A DNA stretch of 64,000 nucleotides from Massilia sp. HP4 (GTDB lineage: Bacteria > Pseudomonadota > Gammaproteobacteria > Burkholderiales > Burkholderiaceae_D). Shown here one piece after another: positions 44,804-53,432 of this stretch. A program made the translations under genes and the position numbers. Below the pieces are notes generated by a model. It had not been told where the DNA came from and did no database searches. It saw only the letters and a list, made by a program, of their open reading frames with translations. The stretch lies in the NCBI RefSeq assembly GCF_005222695.1, contig NZ_STGG01000012.1, positions 124,001-188,000 of the forward strand, read 5' to 3'. Position 1 is the first letter of the stretch. Each line of letters begins with the position of its first letter.

Positions 44804-45790
44804 CTAGTTCTGGCGGGTCCAGATCACATTGATGCTGCCGCGGTTGACCAGGTTGCCGCCGCGCTCCACCAGCGATTCGGCATCCAGCGCCGCGCGGTCG
44901 AGCCGGATGCGGCTCTGTACCAGGAAGTAATTGCTGGTGATATTAATCTTCGCTTCTCCCTGCGGCTGTTGTTGTTGCGCGCACTCGAATTCACTCTTGA
45001 ACAGCTGCACATCGTTCCACGGTATCCGCTTGCGCTGCTCGACAATGGCATTGGCCTGGGCCAGAGAGCAATCGGCCAGTACCGCGGCCAGCACCTCGGC
45101 CGGCGCCGTGTTCACGTTCACCGTCGTATCGTCGGACGGCAGCACGATCACGAAGGGGCGCAGGGCCTCGACGGTCTCGGGCTTGACGCCCTGCACCGCC
45201 AGCAGGTCGTCCACCCGCATGATCGGCATCGGGTTGCCGGTACGCGGCGTCTGCGGGCCCGCGGTCGTCGCGTCGGGATCCACCACCGCCAGCGGCTGGC
45301 CGGCCGCCACGAAGTCGGCGATCGGCCGCGCCAGCCGCGCCTCGAGGCGCAGATTGGTCAACAGCCGCGCCAGCACCTCGGTCTGCACCGGGCTACGTAT
45401 ACCGCCATTTGCCAGGTTGCTCAGATTGTAACGCGCCGTGGCGTCGTAAACCTGACCCGACAGGGATGCATTGAAGTTTTCTCCTTGTACCCGCTCGCGT
45501 TCGATGTACTGGTCGAGCCGGGTTTCGGCCAGCGGCGTGGCCCAGATCTGCTCGAGCGAGATACGGCCGCCGAAGGGCTGGCGCAGGATCACGCTGGCCC
45601 AGTCGAGGGCGCCGCGCTGGATCCACTTGGTCTGCAGCTGCAGGCGCTGGTTTTCCATCGAGCGCACCTGCACCTGCTGCTGCCAGAACAGGCTGGCCAC
45701 GATCGAGATCGCCAGCGTGGTCAGCAGCAAGGCAGTGACCACGGCGACGCCGCGCTGGCGGGCAGGATGACGGTGGACCTGGCGCCGCAT
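44804..45790 (-). CDS. gspK: Type II secretion minor pseudopilin GspK
   Basis: The 328-residue protein is the large tip pseudopilin. The leader ARQRGVAVVTALLLTTLAISIVASLFW has the prepilin hydrophobic helix but with valine instead of glutamate at the +5 position, as is normal for GspK. The helical domain (YNLSNLAN, SPVQTEVLARLL, RVDDLLAVQGV, VNVNTAPAEVLAAVL) matches the GspK fold. The ATG overlaps the gspJ stop by one base. Confidence 0.93.
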   Translation of the reverse strand: MRRQVHRHPARQRGVAVVTALLLTTLAISIVASLFWQQQVQVRSMENQRLQLQTKWIQRGALDWASVILRQPFGGRISLEQIWATPLAETRLDQYIERERVQGENFNASLSGQVYDATARYNLSNLANGGIRSPVQTEVLARLLTNLRLEARLARPIADFVAAGQPLAVVDPDATTAGPQTPRTGNPMPIMRVDDLLAVQGVKPETVEALRPFVIVLPSDDTTVNVNTAPAEVLAAVLADCSLAQANAIVEQRKRIPWNDVQLFKSEFECAQQQQPQGEAKINITSNYFLVQSRIRLDRAALDAESLVERGGNLVNRGSINVIWTRQN

Positions 45791-46452
45791 CAAGTGCCCC
45801 CTAGCAAGAACGCCTTGACCATCGGCTGGCCCAGGCCCTGCACCGTCAGCGCCACCTGCACGCCGGTCGGCTCGAGCGAGCGGCCCGCGACCGGGGGCGG
45901 CAAAGGGTTCGGCTGCTGCGGCTCGACATTGCCGCCAACGGCGGTCGGTTCATTTCGCCAGGCATTGTTTTGCCAGCCCTGCACCTGCATGCCGGTCACG
46001 CCGACTTGCAGCACGACCGATGGCGAATTGTCGGCCGGCGTATCCGACGCCAGCGCCTGCCACAGCTGCCCGACCTGGTTCAGGTCGCGCGTGCCGGGCG
46101 ACTCGCGCCGGATCAGTTGACCATTGACGACGCGGTAACTGATCACCTGCAGGCGCGAGGGTTCGTGTTCGACATACACCTTGCGCACCAGGGTCAGGCG
46201 GTCGGCGTCCCACAGCAACGCCGGCTGGCCGCGCATGAGCTCGCTACCGGCGGCATTCTCGCAATCGTTCTGCAACTGGGCAAAGGCCAGCTGCATGCCG
46301 CGCGTAACTTCCATCTCGTTCGTCAGCGCCACGCGGGCACGCACGATGCCGTCCAGCCCGCGCCAGCCGAGCACGGCCACCATGGCGAGGATGCCGATCG
46401 CCACCAGGAGCTCGACCAGCGTGAAGCCTGCACGGCGCGACCTGGCGTTCAT
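45790..46452 (-). CDS. gspJ: Type II secretion minor pseudopilin GspJ
   Basis: The 220-residue pseudopilin has the prepilin leader and helix RRAGFTLVELLVAIGILAMVAVLGWRGL, cleaved by the prepilin peptidase after the glycine with Glu at +5. A beta-rich C-terminal domain follows (LVRKVYVEHEPSRLQVISYRV). The ATG at 46452 overlaps the gspI stop by four bases; the longer frame to 46581 is inside gspI. Confidence 0.93.
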   Translation of the reverse strand: MNARSRRAGFTLVELLVAIGILAMVAVLGWRGLDGIVRARVALTNEMEVTRGMQLAFAQLQNDCENAAGSELMRGQPALLWDADRLTLVRKVYVEHEPSRLQVISYRVVNGQLIRRESPGTRDLNQVGQLWQALASDTPADNSPSVVLQVGVTGMQVQGWQNNAWRNEPTAVGGNVEPQQPNPLPPPVAGRSLEPTGVQVALTVQGLGQPMVKAFLLGGT

Positions 46453-46847
46453 ATCGGGGAAGGCCTCAGGACCAGTTGGATGAGTTTGACAATGCGGCGG
46501 CCCGGATTGTCGGCGTCGAATACCGAGACTTCGATCCTGCGCAACAGCGGATTGGGACTGGTCAGCACTTCCTCTTCGCACAGCAGGTTCAGGTCGCCTT
46601 GCGGGCAGGGAAAGCTGCGCTTGCCGATCTCGGGGAATTCGCGCCCCAGGCGGATCTGCACCAGGCGGTTCTCGGCCGACCAGGTCGCCATCATCGAGGC
46701 GCGCAGGCCGGCGCTATTGGTGGTCAGGCTACCCACCGCGCGCAGGCCGGCGGCCAGCGCGGTGCCGACGATGACCAGCGCCACCAGCACTTCGAGCAGG
46801 GTGAATCCTGATGCACGGCGAGATGACATGATGGCGTGGCGCTTCAT
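46449..46847 (-). CDS. gspI: Type II secretion minor pseudopilin GspI
   Basis: The 132-residue pseudopilin has the leader and helix ASGFTLLEVLVALVIVGTALAAGLRAV with Glu at +5 and a small beta domain (ENRLVQIRLGREFP). It carries two cysteine sites (FPCPQGDL, LLCEEE) that could form a disulfide. It overlaps gspH and gspJ by four bases each. Confidence 0.93.
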   Translation of the reverse strand: MKRHAIMSSRRASGFTLLEVLVALVIVGTALAAGLRAVGSLTTNSAGLRASMMATWSAENRLVQIRLGREFPEIGKRSFPCPQGDLNLLCEEEVLTSPNPLLRRIEVSVFDADNPGRRIVKLIQLVLRPSPI

Positions 46848-47335
46848 TCGACGGTAAAGTGGCCGACGCCGTCGGCACGGATCGCCACCGCATTGGCGCC
46901 CGAGGCCAGGGTCAGCACGAAGGGGCGGTCGACCGGCTCGCGTCCGAAGGTGATGCGCAGCAGATCCGGGCTGCCGCTGCCGATGCCGGTAGCGGCCGGC
47001 TCGAGCACGAGGCGCAGCGGCGGATTCTTGAAGCTGCGCTCGCGCAGCAGGTCGTCGCGCGTGACCGGCGCCCAGCCGGTGTCGCCGCGCACCATGAAGC
47101 GGTAGCGCTCGCCGTTGGCCTCGAAAGCCACCAGGCGGTTACGCACGATGGCTTCGTCGCGCGCCAGTTGCAGCAGCAGCGCGATGCGCTTGGCCTCGTT
47201 CTCGAGGTCCTGGCGCGGGCTCGGGATGGCGTTCAGCGTGGCCAGCCCCAGCGTGATGCCGATGATGACCATCACGACCAGCAGCTCCACCAGGGTGAAG
47301 CCGGAGGATGCGCCCCGTCTGCGCCAGGCCGGCAT
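46844..47335 (-). CDS. gspH: Type II secretion minor pseudopilin GspH
   Basis: The 163-residue pseudopilin has the helix SSGFTLVELLVVMVIIGITLGLATL with Glu at +5 and the GspH beta domain (LLQLARDEAIVRNRLVAFEANGERYRF). It starts 8 bases after the gspG stop with no clear ribosome-binding site, so it depends on coupling. Confidence 0.93.
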   Translation of the reverse strand: MPAWRRRGASSGFTLVELLVVMVIIGITLGLATLNAIPSPRQDLENEAKRIALLLQLARDEAIVRNRLVAFEANGERYRFMVRGDTGWAPVTRDDLLRERSFKNPPLRLVLEPAATGIGSGSPDLLRITFGREPVDRPFVLTLASGANAVAIRADGVGHFTVE

Positions 47336-47343
47336 GGGAAAAC

Positions 47344-47781
47344 TCAGTGCCAGGAACCGACGTCGGCGTCCTCGCCGGTACCGCCCGGCTGGCCGTCGGC
47401 GCCGTACGAGAACACGTCGATCTCGCCTTTCACGCCCGGCGACAGGTATTGGTAGGCGTTACCCCATGGGTCTTTTGGCAGCTTTTCGATATAGCCGCCG
47501 TCTTTCCAGCCGTTGGCGGACGGGCCCGACGTGGGCTTGGCGATCAAGGCGTTCAGGCCCTGCTCGGTGGTCGGATAGCGCTGGTTGTCGAGCTTGTACA
47601 GCTTGAGGGCCTGCATCATGGTGGCGATGTCGACCTTGGCGGCGGTGACGCGCGACTCGCCGGTGCGGCCCAGCAGCTTGGGCACGACCAGGGCGCCGAG
47701 GATGCCGATGATCACCACGACGACCATGATCTCGACCAGGGTGAAGCCGCGGGCGCGACGTTGTGTGCGTTGGAAATTCAT
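47344..47781 (-). CDS. gspG: Type II secretion major pseudopilin GspG
   Basis: The 145-residue major pseudopilin builds the piston-like pseudopilus. The leader and helix ARGFTLVEIMVVVVIIGILGALVVPKLLG, LDNQRYPTTEQGLNALI, and KDPWGNAYQYLSPG with the calcium-loop region DVFSYGADG are family signatures. The ATG at 47781 gives the usual short leader. It is the first gene of the twelve-gene operon, behind the promoter at 47822-47849. Confidence 0.96.
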   Translation of the reverse strand: MNFQRTQRRARGFTLVEIMVVVVIIGILGALVVPKLLGRTGESRVTAAKVDIATMMQALKLYKLDNQRYPTTEQGLNALIAKPTSGPSANGWKDGGYIEKLPKDPWGNAYQYLSPGVKGEIDVFSYGADGQPGGTGEDADVGSWH

Positions 47782-47821
47782 ATGCAGTGTGGTTAGGCTG
47801 GTGAATCGGTGAAACCGGGAC

Positions 47822-47849
47822 AGTATACGTCCGAAATATGACAGGACAA
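47822..47849 (-). promoter_or_regulatory. Candidate sigma-70 promoter of the type II secretion operon
   Basis: Minus-strand TTGTCC (47849-47844), a 16-base spacer and TATACT (47827-47822) lie 40 bases upstream of the gspG ATG. The expected start site is near 47815. Confidence 0.65.
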
Positions 47850-47976
47850 TACTACGGATGAAACTCGGTACAAAACCGTGCAAATCGCTTACATCGCCGG
47901 CGGCGGCGGGTGTGCAATTGTAAGCTACCTACGCCTGTCACGACACCTTGGATCCGTCCCTTTAAGGCGGTCTTCA

Positions 47977-48747
47977 TCAAACCGCATCGTGCTTGCCGCC
48001 CCGCACCGAGCACACCGGGCAGCCGGTATTGCGCGCCACCGTGACCGCGCTCCACTCCATCGATTTCCCGTCCAGCATGAGCAGGCGGCCGACCAGCGGC
48101 TCGCCTACGCCCGAGATCAATTTCATCGCTTCGGCGGCCTGGACCGCGCCGACGATGCCGACCAGCGGCGCGAATACGCCCATGGTGCTGCAGGCAACGT
48201 CCTCGAAACCACTGCCCTCTGGGAACAGGCAGGCATAGCAGGGGGCACCCGGCTGGCGTGGGTCGAATACGGACAACTGGCCGTCGAAGCGGATCGCCGC
48301 CCCCGACACCAGCGGCACGCCGGCCGCCACAGAGGCGCGGTTGACGGCGTGGCGGGTGGCGAAATTGTCGCTGCAGTCGAGCACGACCGTGGCCGTGCGG
48401 GCCAGTTGCAGCAGGCGTTCGGGGCCGGCGCGTTCACGCAGGGCGACGACCTCGATCTCGGGATTGATCGCCAGCAGGGCCGCGCGGCCCGAGTCGACCT
48501 TGGGCTGGCCGACCCTTTCGGTCGTGTGCATGACCTGGCGCTGCAGGTTGGTCAGGTCGACCGTGTCGTCGTCGACCAGGGTGATACGGCCGATACCACC
48601 CGAGGCCAGGTAGAGCGCGGCGGGCGAGCCGAGGCCGCCGGCGCCGATGACCAGGGCGTGGGCGTCCAGCAGGCGCTGCTGGCCTTCGATGCCGATGTCG
48701 TCGAGCAGGATGTGGCGCGAGTAGCGCAGGAGTTGGTTGTCGTTCAT
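47977..48747 (-). CDS. moeB: MoeB/ThiF/HesA-family adenylyltransferase
   Basis: The 256-residue E1-like enzyme adenylates the C-terminus of a ubiquitin-like sulfur carrier (MoaD or ThiS) in molybdopterin or thiamine synthesis. The ATP-binding GAGGLGSPAALYLASGG is at residues about 36-52, DDDTVDLTNLQRQV follows, and the two zinc-binding CxxC pairs are CYAC (near 175) and CPVC (near 245). Which carrier it serves cannot be decided here. The ATG at 48747 fits the family start NDNQLLRYSRHILL. Confidence 0.88.
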   Translation of the reverse strand: MNDNQLLRYSRHILLDDIGIEGQQRLLDAHALVIGAGGLGSPAALYLASGGIGRITLVDDDTVDLTNLQRQVMHTTERVGQPKVDSGRAALLAINPEIEVVALRERAGPERLLQLARTATVVLDCSDNFATRHAVNRASVAAGVPLVSGAAIRFDGQLSVFDPRQPGAPCYACLFPEGSGFEDVACSTMGVFAPLVGIVGAVQAAEAMKLISGVGEPLVGRLLMLDGKSMEWSAVTVARNTGCPVCSVRGGKHDAV

Positions 48748-48771
48748 GTATCGGGTGTGCGTGCGCAGCCT

Positions 48772-48786
48772 GAACGCCAACCCTAC
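48772..48786. repeat. Half copy of the GTAGGGTTGGC repeat at the ctpA stop
   Basis: On the minus strand GTAGGGTTGGCGTTC overlaps the stop codon (TAG) of the S41 protease gene. It matches the arms of the palindromes at 15248 and 18312 but lacks the second half. Confidence 0.5.
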
Positions 48787-50252
48787 TGCTTCGGCGCTTT
48801 CAGTTCAGGCGGCTTGTGTTCCGCCCCCGGCAACGGCGCCGGCGCGGGTTTGTCTTCATCGGGCACGCCCTTGGCCAACTGCACCGGCTGGCCCTTGAAG
48901 TGATTGAGCGCCTGGGCCAGCTGGAAATCTTCCTGGCCGCCGAACTCGATCGGCTTGCGGTCCTTGAGCAGGGCCAGCGCGCGCTGTTGCTGCGCCAGGC
49001 TGCCGTCCTGGTCCCTGGCCGGCGTTTCTTTCTGGTTGCCCTCGGCCACCAGGTGGCGCTGCAGGTCGGCCTCGCGCACGCGCAGGGCGTTCAGCAAGTC
49101 TCCCTCGGCGCTCTCGTCGACCCGCAGATCGGGTTCGATGCCGGTGGCCTGGATCGGCCGGCCTTTCGGCGTGTAGTAGCGGGCCGTGGTCAGCTTGATC
49201 GCGGTGTCTTCAGACAATTGGCGCAAAGTCTGCACCGAGCCCTTGCCAAAGGTGCGGCTGCCCATCACGATCGCGCGCTGGTAATCCTGCAGCGCGCCGG
49301 CCACGATTTCGGACGCCGATGCCGAGCCACCGTTGACCAGCACCACCATCGGCACCGATTTGAGGCCGGCCGGCAAGCCGGCCAGCGGGTCGCCGCGCTG
49401 GGCATAGAATTCGCGCCGGCCATAGAAGGCCTGGTTCGCATCCGCCACCTGCCCCTTGGTCGAGACGATCACCTGGTCGGGCTGCGGCAGGAAGGCGGCC
49501 GAGACGCCGATCGCGCCCGGCAGCAGGCCGCCCGGGTCGTTGCGCAGGTCGAGCACCAGGCCCTTGATATCGGGTTGTTCGGCGTACAGTTCCTTGGTCT
49601 TTTTGGCCAGCTCGTCCAGGGTGTTCTCCTGGAACTGACTGATGCGCAACCAGGCGTAGCCGGGCTCGACCATCTTGGCCCTGACGCTGACGACCTTGAT
49701 TTCCTGGCGGGCGATCGGCACCACCCAGGGCTTGTCTTCGCCGGGACGGGCAATGGTGAGCGTCACCTTGCTGCCGACCTTGCCGCGCATGCGCTTGATC
49801 GCCTCGTCGGACGACATATTGCGCACCGGGACATTATCGATGCGGGTGATCAGGTCGCCCGGCTTGACGCCGGCCTTGAAGGCGGGCGTGTCCTCGATAG
49901 GCGACACCACCTTGATATAGCCGTCCTCGTTCGAGATCTCGACGCCGACGCCGACGAACTTGCCCTGCACCGCCTCGCGCATATCGCGAAACGCCTTCTG
50001 GTCGAGGTAGACCGAGTGCGGGTCGAGCGAGGCGACCATGCCGCCGATTGCCTCGGACAGCAGTTTTTTATCCTCGACCGGCTCGACATAGTCGGTCTTG
50101 ATCAGGCCATAGACATCGGCAAGCTGGCGCAGTTCGTCGAGCGGCAGGGGCGCACCGGTTTTTTGCGCATGGGCCGACAGCTGGAACGATGCCGCCACGC
50201 CGACCAGCACACCCACGCCGACCAGCCCGAAATGCTTTGCTTTCATGCCCAT
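48783..50252 (-). CDS. Carboxy-terminal processing protease, S41 family (CtpA-like)
   Basis: The 489-residue periplasmic protease has an N-terminal signal anchor and a short helical region (GGMVASLDPHSVYLD). A PDZ domain (GKFVGVGVEISNEDGYIKVVSPI, residues about 95-180) precedes the S41 core. The nucleophile serine is in NGGSASASEIVAGAL and the catalytic lysine in TFGKGSVQT. Substrates of this family include lipoproteins and murein hydrolases. It is 17 bases downstream of the EnvC-like gene, a neighbourhood that suggests control of peptidoglycan hydrolysis (inference). Confidence 0.93.
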   Translation of the reverse strand: MGMKAKHFGLVGVGVLVGVAASFQLSAHAQKTGAPLPLDELRQLADVYGLIKTDYVEPVEDKKLLSEAIGGMVASLDPHSVYLDQKAFRDMREAVQGKFVGVGVEISNEDGYIKVVSPIEDTPAFKAGVKPGDLITRIDNVPVRNMSSDEAIKRMRGKVGSKVTLTIARPGEDKPWVVPIARQEIKVVSVRAKMVEPGYAWLRISQFQENTLDELAKKTKELYAEQPDIKGLVLDLRNDPGGLLPGAIGVSAAFLPQPDQVIVSTKGQVADANQAFYGRREFYAQRGDPLAGLPAGLKSVPMVVLVNGGSASASEIVAGALQDYQRAIVMGSRTFGKGSVQTLRQLSEDTAIKLTTARYYTPKGRPIQATGIEPDLRVDESAEGDLLNALRVREADLQRHLVAEGNQKETPARDQDGSLAQQQRALALLKDRKPIEFGGQEDFQLAQALNHFKGQPVQLAKGVPDEDKPAPAPLPGAEHKPPELKAPKQ

Positions 50253-50269
50253 GTTGACCTTTGTTATAC

Positions 50270-51724
50270 CTAGAACCTGACCCAGCCCGCCGGGTCGATG
50301 GCCTTGCCGCGATGCCTGAGCTCAAAGTATAGCCCCGATTCCTCGTTGCCACCGGTATTGCCCGCACTGGCCACCGCCTCGCCGGCGCGCACGCTGTCGC
50401 CCGGGCGCTTGAGCAGCGACTGGTTATTGCCGTAGATCGTCAGGTAGCCGTCGCCGTGGTCGATGATGATCAGGTTGCCGAAGCCCCGCATCCAGTCGGC
50501 GTGCACCACCCGGCCCGGGGCCACGGCGCGCACCTCGGATCCTTCCGCGGCCTTGATGAAATTGCCCTTCCAGGTCGGACCGTCGCCGCGGCGTCCGCCG
50601 AAGCGGGCCGCGATGCTGCCGTTGACCGGGCTTGCCATGCGGCCCTTGAGCGCCGTGAAGGAACCGCTTGCTGCGGCCGGTCCCAGGATCGGCGCCGGCG
50701 GTTCGCTCGGGCCCGGGTCTTCCTGTTCCGGCTCCTGGGCCACGATCGGCGCTTCCTTGATCGGCGCGGGCATCGGCTGCGGCCTGGCGCCCGGCTTGGC
50801 GTTTTCGCGCGCGATGCGCTCGCGTTCGCGGTCGCGCTCGGCCTTCTCGGCCGCTGCTTTCGCGCGCGCCGCCACCAGGGCCTTCGCTTTCGCCTCGGCC
50901 GCGGCCTTGGCTTTGGCGCGTTTCGCGGCCAGGGCCGCCTGGCGCTTGCGCTCGGCTTCTTCCTGCTCGCGGATCAGGCGCTCGAGGCGGGTGACCAGGC
51001 CCGACATGCGTTCTTCGTCCTGCTCCAGGCGATCGGCCTGCTTGCGCTGGTCGGCCAGGCGGGTCGACAGATTGTTGAGCAGCGCGGCGCGCTTGGCTTT
51101 TTCTTTTTCCAGCAGTGCCTTCTGGTCGAGCTGTTCCTGGGCGATTTCTTCCAGCTCTTGCTGGGCGTTCTCGACCTGGTCGCGGTTGGCCTCGACTTGC
51201 ACCAGGTTGCCGCGCAGCGAGCCCAGCAAACGCGCCTGGGCCTGCGAGACATAGGCCATCAGTTGCAAGTCGCGGCTGATGCGGTTCGGGTTGTCGCCGG
51301 ACAGCAGCAGCTTGATCCGGTCTTCGTTGCCAGCCACATAGTGTTCGCGCAATAGCTTCGCCAACTGCTTTTGCTGGGCGGCGATGGTCTGGTTCAGCTG
51401 TTCCTGCTGCGCGGCCAGGTCTTGCAGGCGCGTGTTGGTCACGCCCTGCTCTTGCTGCAGGTCGCGCAGTGCGCGGTTGGCGTCCGAAATGGCGGCTTCG
51501 GACTCGGCCAGCGTGTCGGCCGCGTCTTCCCTGGCGCTTTCGGTCTGGCTGATGTCGCGCTTGATCGCCTGCAGCTTTTGCTGGATGCCGGCGCGCTGCT
51601 TCTCGGCCGCCGCCTTCTGGCGGCTGCGCTCGGTCTGGCGCTGGGCCCAGGCGTCGGTGGCAAACGCGCCGGACAGCGCGACCGCCAGCAGCGTACTCAA
51701 GAGCACGCTACCGGCTCCCTTCAT
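50270..51724 (-). CDS. EnvC-like murein hydrolase activator (degenerate LytM/M23)
   Basis: The 484-residue exported protein has a signal peptide (after DAWA) and a long coiled coil (residues about 30-250, Gln/Glu/Lys rich). An Ala/Lys-rich helix and a Pro-rich linker follow, then a C-terminal LytM domain. In the LytM domain the zinc ligands are lost: the text reads IYGNNQSLL and LYFELRH where active enzymes have His. This is as in E. coli EnvC, so it should activate amidases at the division site rather than cut murein. The ATG at 51724 is preferred over an in-frame TTG at 51739. Confidence 0.9.
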   Translation of the reverse strand: MKGAGSVLLSTLLAVALSGAFATDAWAQRQTERSRQKAAAEKQRAGIQQKLQAIKRDISQTESAREDAADTLAESEAAISDANRALRDLQQEQGVTNTRLQDLAAQQEQLNQTIAAQQKQLAKLLREHYVAGNEDRIKLLLSGDNPNRISRDLQLMAYVSQAQARLLGSLRGNLVQVEANRDQVENAQQELEEIAQEQLDQKALLEKEKAKRAALLNNLSTRLADQRKQADRLEQDEERMSGLVTRLERLIREQEEAERKRQAALAAKRAKAKAAAEAKAKALVAARAKAAAEKAERDRERERIARENAKPGARPQPMPAPIKEAPIVAQEPEQEDPGPSEPPAPILGPAAASGSFTALKGRMASPVNGSIAARFGGRRGDGPTWKGNFIKAAEGSEVRAVAPGRVVHADWMRGFGNLIIIDHGDGYLTIYGNNQSLLKRPGDSVRAGEAVASAGNTGGNEESGLYFELRHRGKAIDPAGWVRF

Positions 51725-51742
51725 GGATGGCAAACGCAAGAC

Positions 51743-52489
51743 TTACTTTGCCTTCCCTTGGTTGGCCACGGCCGCCATGGCGGCGGCGATCGCGTCCTGG
51801 TCGCCCAGGTAGTAGTGCTTGATCGGCTTGAGGTCGGCGTCCAGCTCATACACCAGCGGCTGGCCGTTGGGGATGTTCAGGCCGACGATGTCGGCGTCGC
51901 TGATGTTGTCCAGCATCTTGATGATGGCGCGCAGGCTATTGCCGTGGGCCGAGATCAGGATGTTCTTGCCGGCGCGGATCGCGGGGGCGATTTCGTCGTT
52001 CCAGGCCGGCATCACGCGCGCCACGGTGTCCTTCAGGCATTCGGTCAGCGGGATCTGGTCGTCCGCCAGGCTGGCATAGCGCGGATCGCCGAACGAGGTG
52101 CGCCGGTCGTCTTTTTCCAGCGCCGGCGGCGGGGTGTCGTAGCTGCGGCGCCAGACCAGCACCTGCTCGTCGCCGAACTTGGCGGCGGTCTCGGCTTTAT
52201 CCAGGCCCTGCAGGGCGCCGTAGTGGCGCTCGTTCAGGCGCCAGTCATTCTTGACCGGCAGGTACATCGCGTCCATCTCGTCCATCGCCAGCCACAGGGT
52301 GCGGATGGCGCGCTTGAGCACCGAGGTATAGGCCACGTCGAAGGTAAAGCCGGCCTCCTTGAGCACGCGGCCGGCGGTTTTCGCCTCGGCCACGCCTTTT
52401 TCGGTCAGGTCGACGTCGGTCCAGCCGGTGAAGCGGTTTTCGAGGTTCCAGGTGGATTCGCCGTGGCGCATGAATACGATCTTGTACAT
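51743..52489 (-). CDS. gpmA: 2,3-bisphosphoglycerate-dependent phosphoglycerate mutase
   Basis: The 248-residue glycolytic enzyme interconverts 3- and 2-phosphoglycerate. The phosphohistidine motif [10 protein letters not shown] (residues 6-15), the second histidine in [10 protein letters not shown], and RRSYDTPPP and [14 protein letters not shown] are canonical. The ATG at 52489 (MYKIVFMRH) fits; the longer frame is ignored. It is divergent from the rhodanese gene across 87 bases and may be read together with the EnvC-like gene 18 bases downstream. Confidence 0.96.
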   Translation of the reverse strand: MYKIVFMRHGESTWNLENRFTGWTDVDLTEKGVAEAKTAGRVLKEAGFTFDVAYTSVLKRAIRTLWLAMDEMDAMYLPVKNDWRLNERHYGALQGLDKAETAAKFGDEQVLVWRRSYDTPPPALEKDDRRTSFGDPRYASLADDQIPLTECLKDTVARVMPAWNDEIAPAIRAGKNILISAHGNSLRAIIKMLDNISDADIVGLNIPNGQPLVYELDADLKPIKHYYLGDQDAIAAAMAAVANQGKAK

Positions 52490-52514
52490 GGGTGTCTGTT
52501 CTCGCAAAGTCAGA

Positions 52515-52545
52515 TTGAAGTCCGGTTCCTCTTCTATTTTATAAT
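52515..52545 (+). promoter_or_regulatory. Candidate promoter of the rhodanese - grxC unit
   Basis: TATAAT (52540-52545) is perfect; TTGAAG (52515-52520) lies 19 bases upstream, slightly too far. The -10 covers a possible ATG at 52544, which supports the GTG start at 52577. Confidence 0.55.
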
Positions 52546-52576
52546 GCCCCGATTCAGTTCAACCAACGGAACCCTT

Positions 52577-52978
52577 GTGAATTTCATACTCGATAATATT
52601 TTCATCGTGGCGATCGCTGTCATTTCCGGCGTCGCCCTGCTGTGGCCGGCACTGGCGCCGCGCGGAAAACGCGCGACCCCGCTGCAGGTGACGCAGATGA
52701 TCAACCGCGGCAAGACCACCGTGGTCGACGTACGCAGCGCGGACGAATTCGCGGCAGGCCACCTGCGCGACGCGAAACACATCCCGCTGGCAGACTTGGG
52801 CAATCGCATCGGCGAACTGGACAAGTCGAAGAACCGTACCGTCGTGGTGGTGTGCCAGACCGGCGCGCGCGGCGACAAGGCCGCACGCCAGCTGCAGGCG
52901 GCCGGCTTCGAAGACGTCCATAGCCTGGAAGGCGGTCTGACGGCCTGGACGGCTGCAGGCCTGCCAGTCGCCAAGTAA
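52577..52978 (+). CDS. Membrane-anchored rhodanese-like sulfurtransferase (GTG start)
   Basis: The 133-residue protein has an N-terminal membrane helix (residues about 3-25) and one rhodanese domain. The catalytic cysteine is in VVVCQTGARGDKAA near residue 95, with DVRSADEFAAGHLRDAKHIPL before it. It should carry persulfide sulfur; the partner is unknown. The start is GTG at 52577, since the ATG at 52544 is inside the -10 box. It precedes grxC and secB, an order common in betaproteobacteria. Confidence 0.87.
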   Translation: MNFILDNIFIVAIAVISGVALLWPALAPRGKRATPLQVTQMINRGKTTVVDVRSADEFAAGHLRDAKHIPLADLGNRIGELDKSKNRTVVVVCQTGARGDKAARQLQAAGFEDVHSLEGGLTAWTAAGLPVAK

Positions 52979-52982
52979 ACCC

Positions 52983-53006
52983 GCCGGCCCGGCGTTTCGG
53001 GCCGGC
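52983..53006 (+). other. GC-rich hairpin between the rhodanese gene and grxC
   Basis: A perfect 9-bp stem GCCGGCCCG/CGGGCCGGC with a 6-base loop and no T-run. It lies just before the grxC ribosome-binding site (GAAAGGA) and may reduce readthrough or protect the transcript. Confidence 0.5.
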
Positions 53007-53025
53007 AGACACGAAAGGATTCATC

Positions 53026-53289
53026 ATGACAGCCCACGTCGTTCTCTACCACACCGCAGCCTGCCCCTATTGCGTGCGCGCCGAGCGCCTGCTCGAAGCC
53101 AAGGGCGTGCATGACATCGAACGCATCCGCGTCGACCTCGACCCGGAACAGCGCCAGATCATGATGCAGCGCACCGGCCGCCGCACGGTTCCGCAGATCT
53201 ATGTCGGCGACACCCACGTCGGCGGTTTCGACGACCTGTATGCGCTGGACCAGGCCGGACGCCTGGACCCGATGCTCAAGGGCGAGTAA
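53026..53289 (+). CDS. grxC: Glutaredoxin 3
   Basis: The 87-residue glutaredoxin reduces disulfides with glutathione. The active site CPYC is at residues 13-16, the cis-proline segment RRTVPQIYVG and GGFDDLYALDQAG complete the fold. AAAGGA lies 9 bases before the ATG. Confidence 0.95.
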   Translation: MTAHVVLYHTAACPYCVRAERLLEAKGVHDIERIRVDLDPEQRQIMMQRTGRRTVPQIYVGDTHVGGFDDLYALDQAGRLDPMLKGE

Positions 53290-53320
53290 GCTAACCAGGT
53301 TGAATGCGGCGGCAAGGCGC

Positions 53321-53349
53321 TATTGCTTCCAAGTTGATTTTGCTACAAT
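53321..53349 (+). promoter_or_regulatory. Candidate secB promoter
   Basis: TACAAT (53344-53349) with TATTGC 17 bases, or TTGCTT 15 bases, upstream. It is 84 bases before the secB ATG. Confidence 0.45.
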
Positions 53350-53432
53350 TGTCGTCGCGTTTGGCCCGCAGTCGCGCCCGACCATGCACCCGGAGCGGCC
53401 AGCCGCTCCCCACTATTATTAGAAAGCGTTCC

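Noticed and set aside
52544-52576. ATG start of the rhodanese gene
   Set aside because: The ATG overlaps a perfect TATAAT -10 box; the GTG at 52577 places the membrane helix at the N-terminus.
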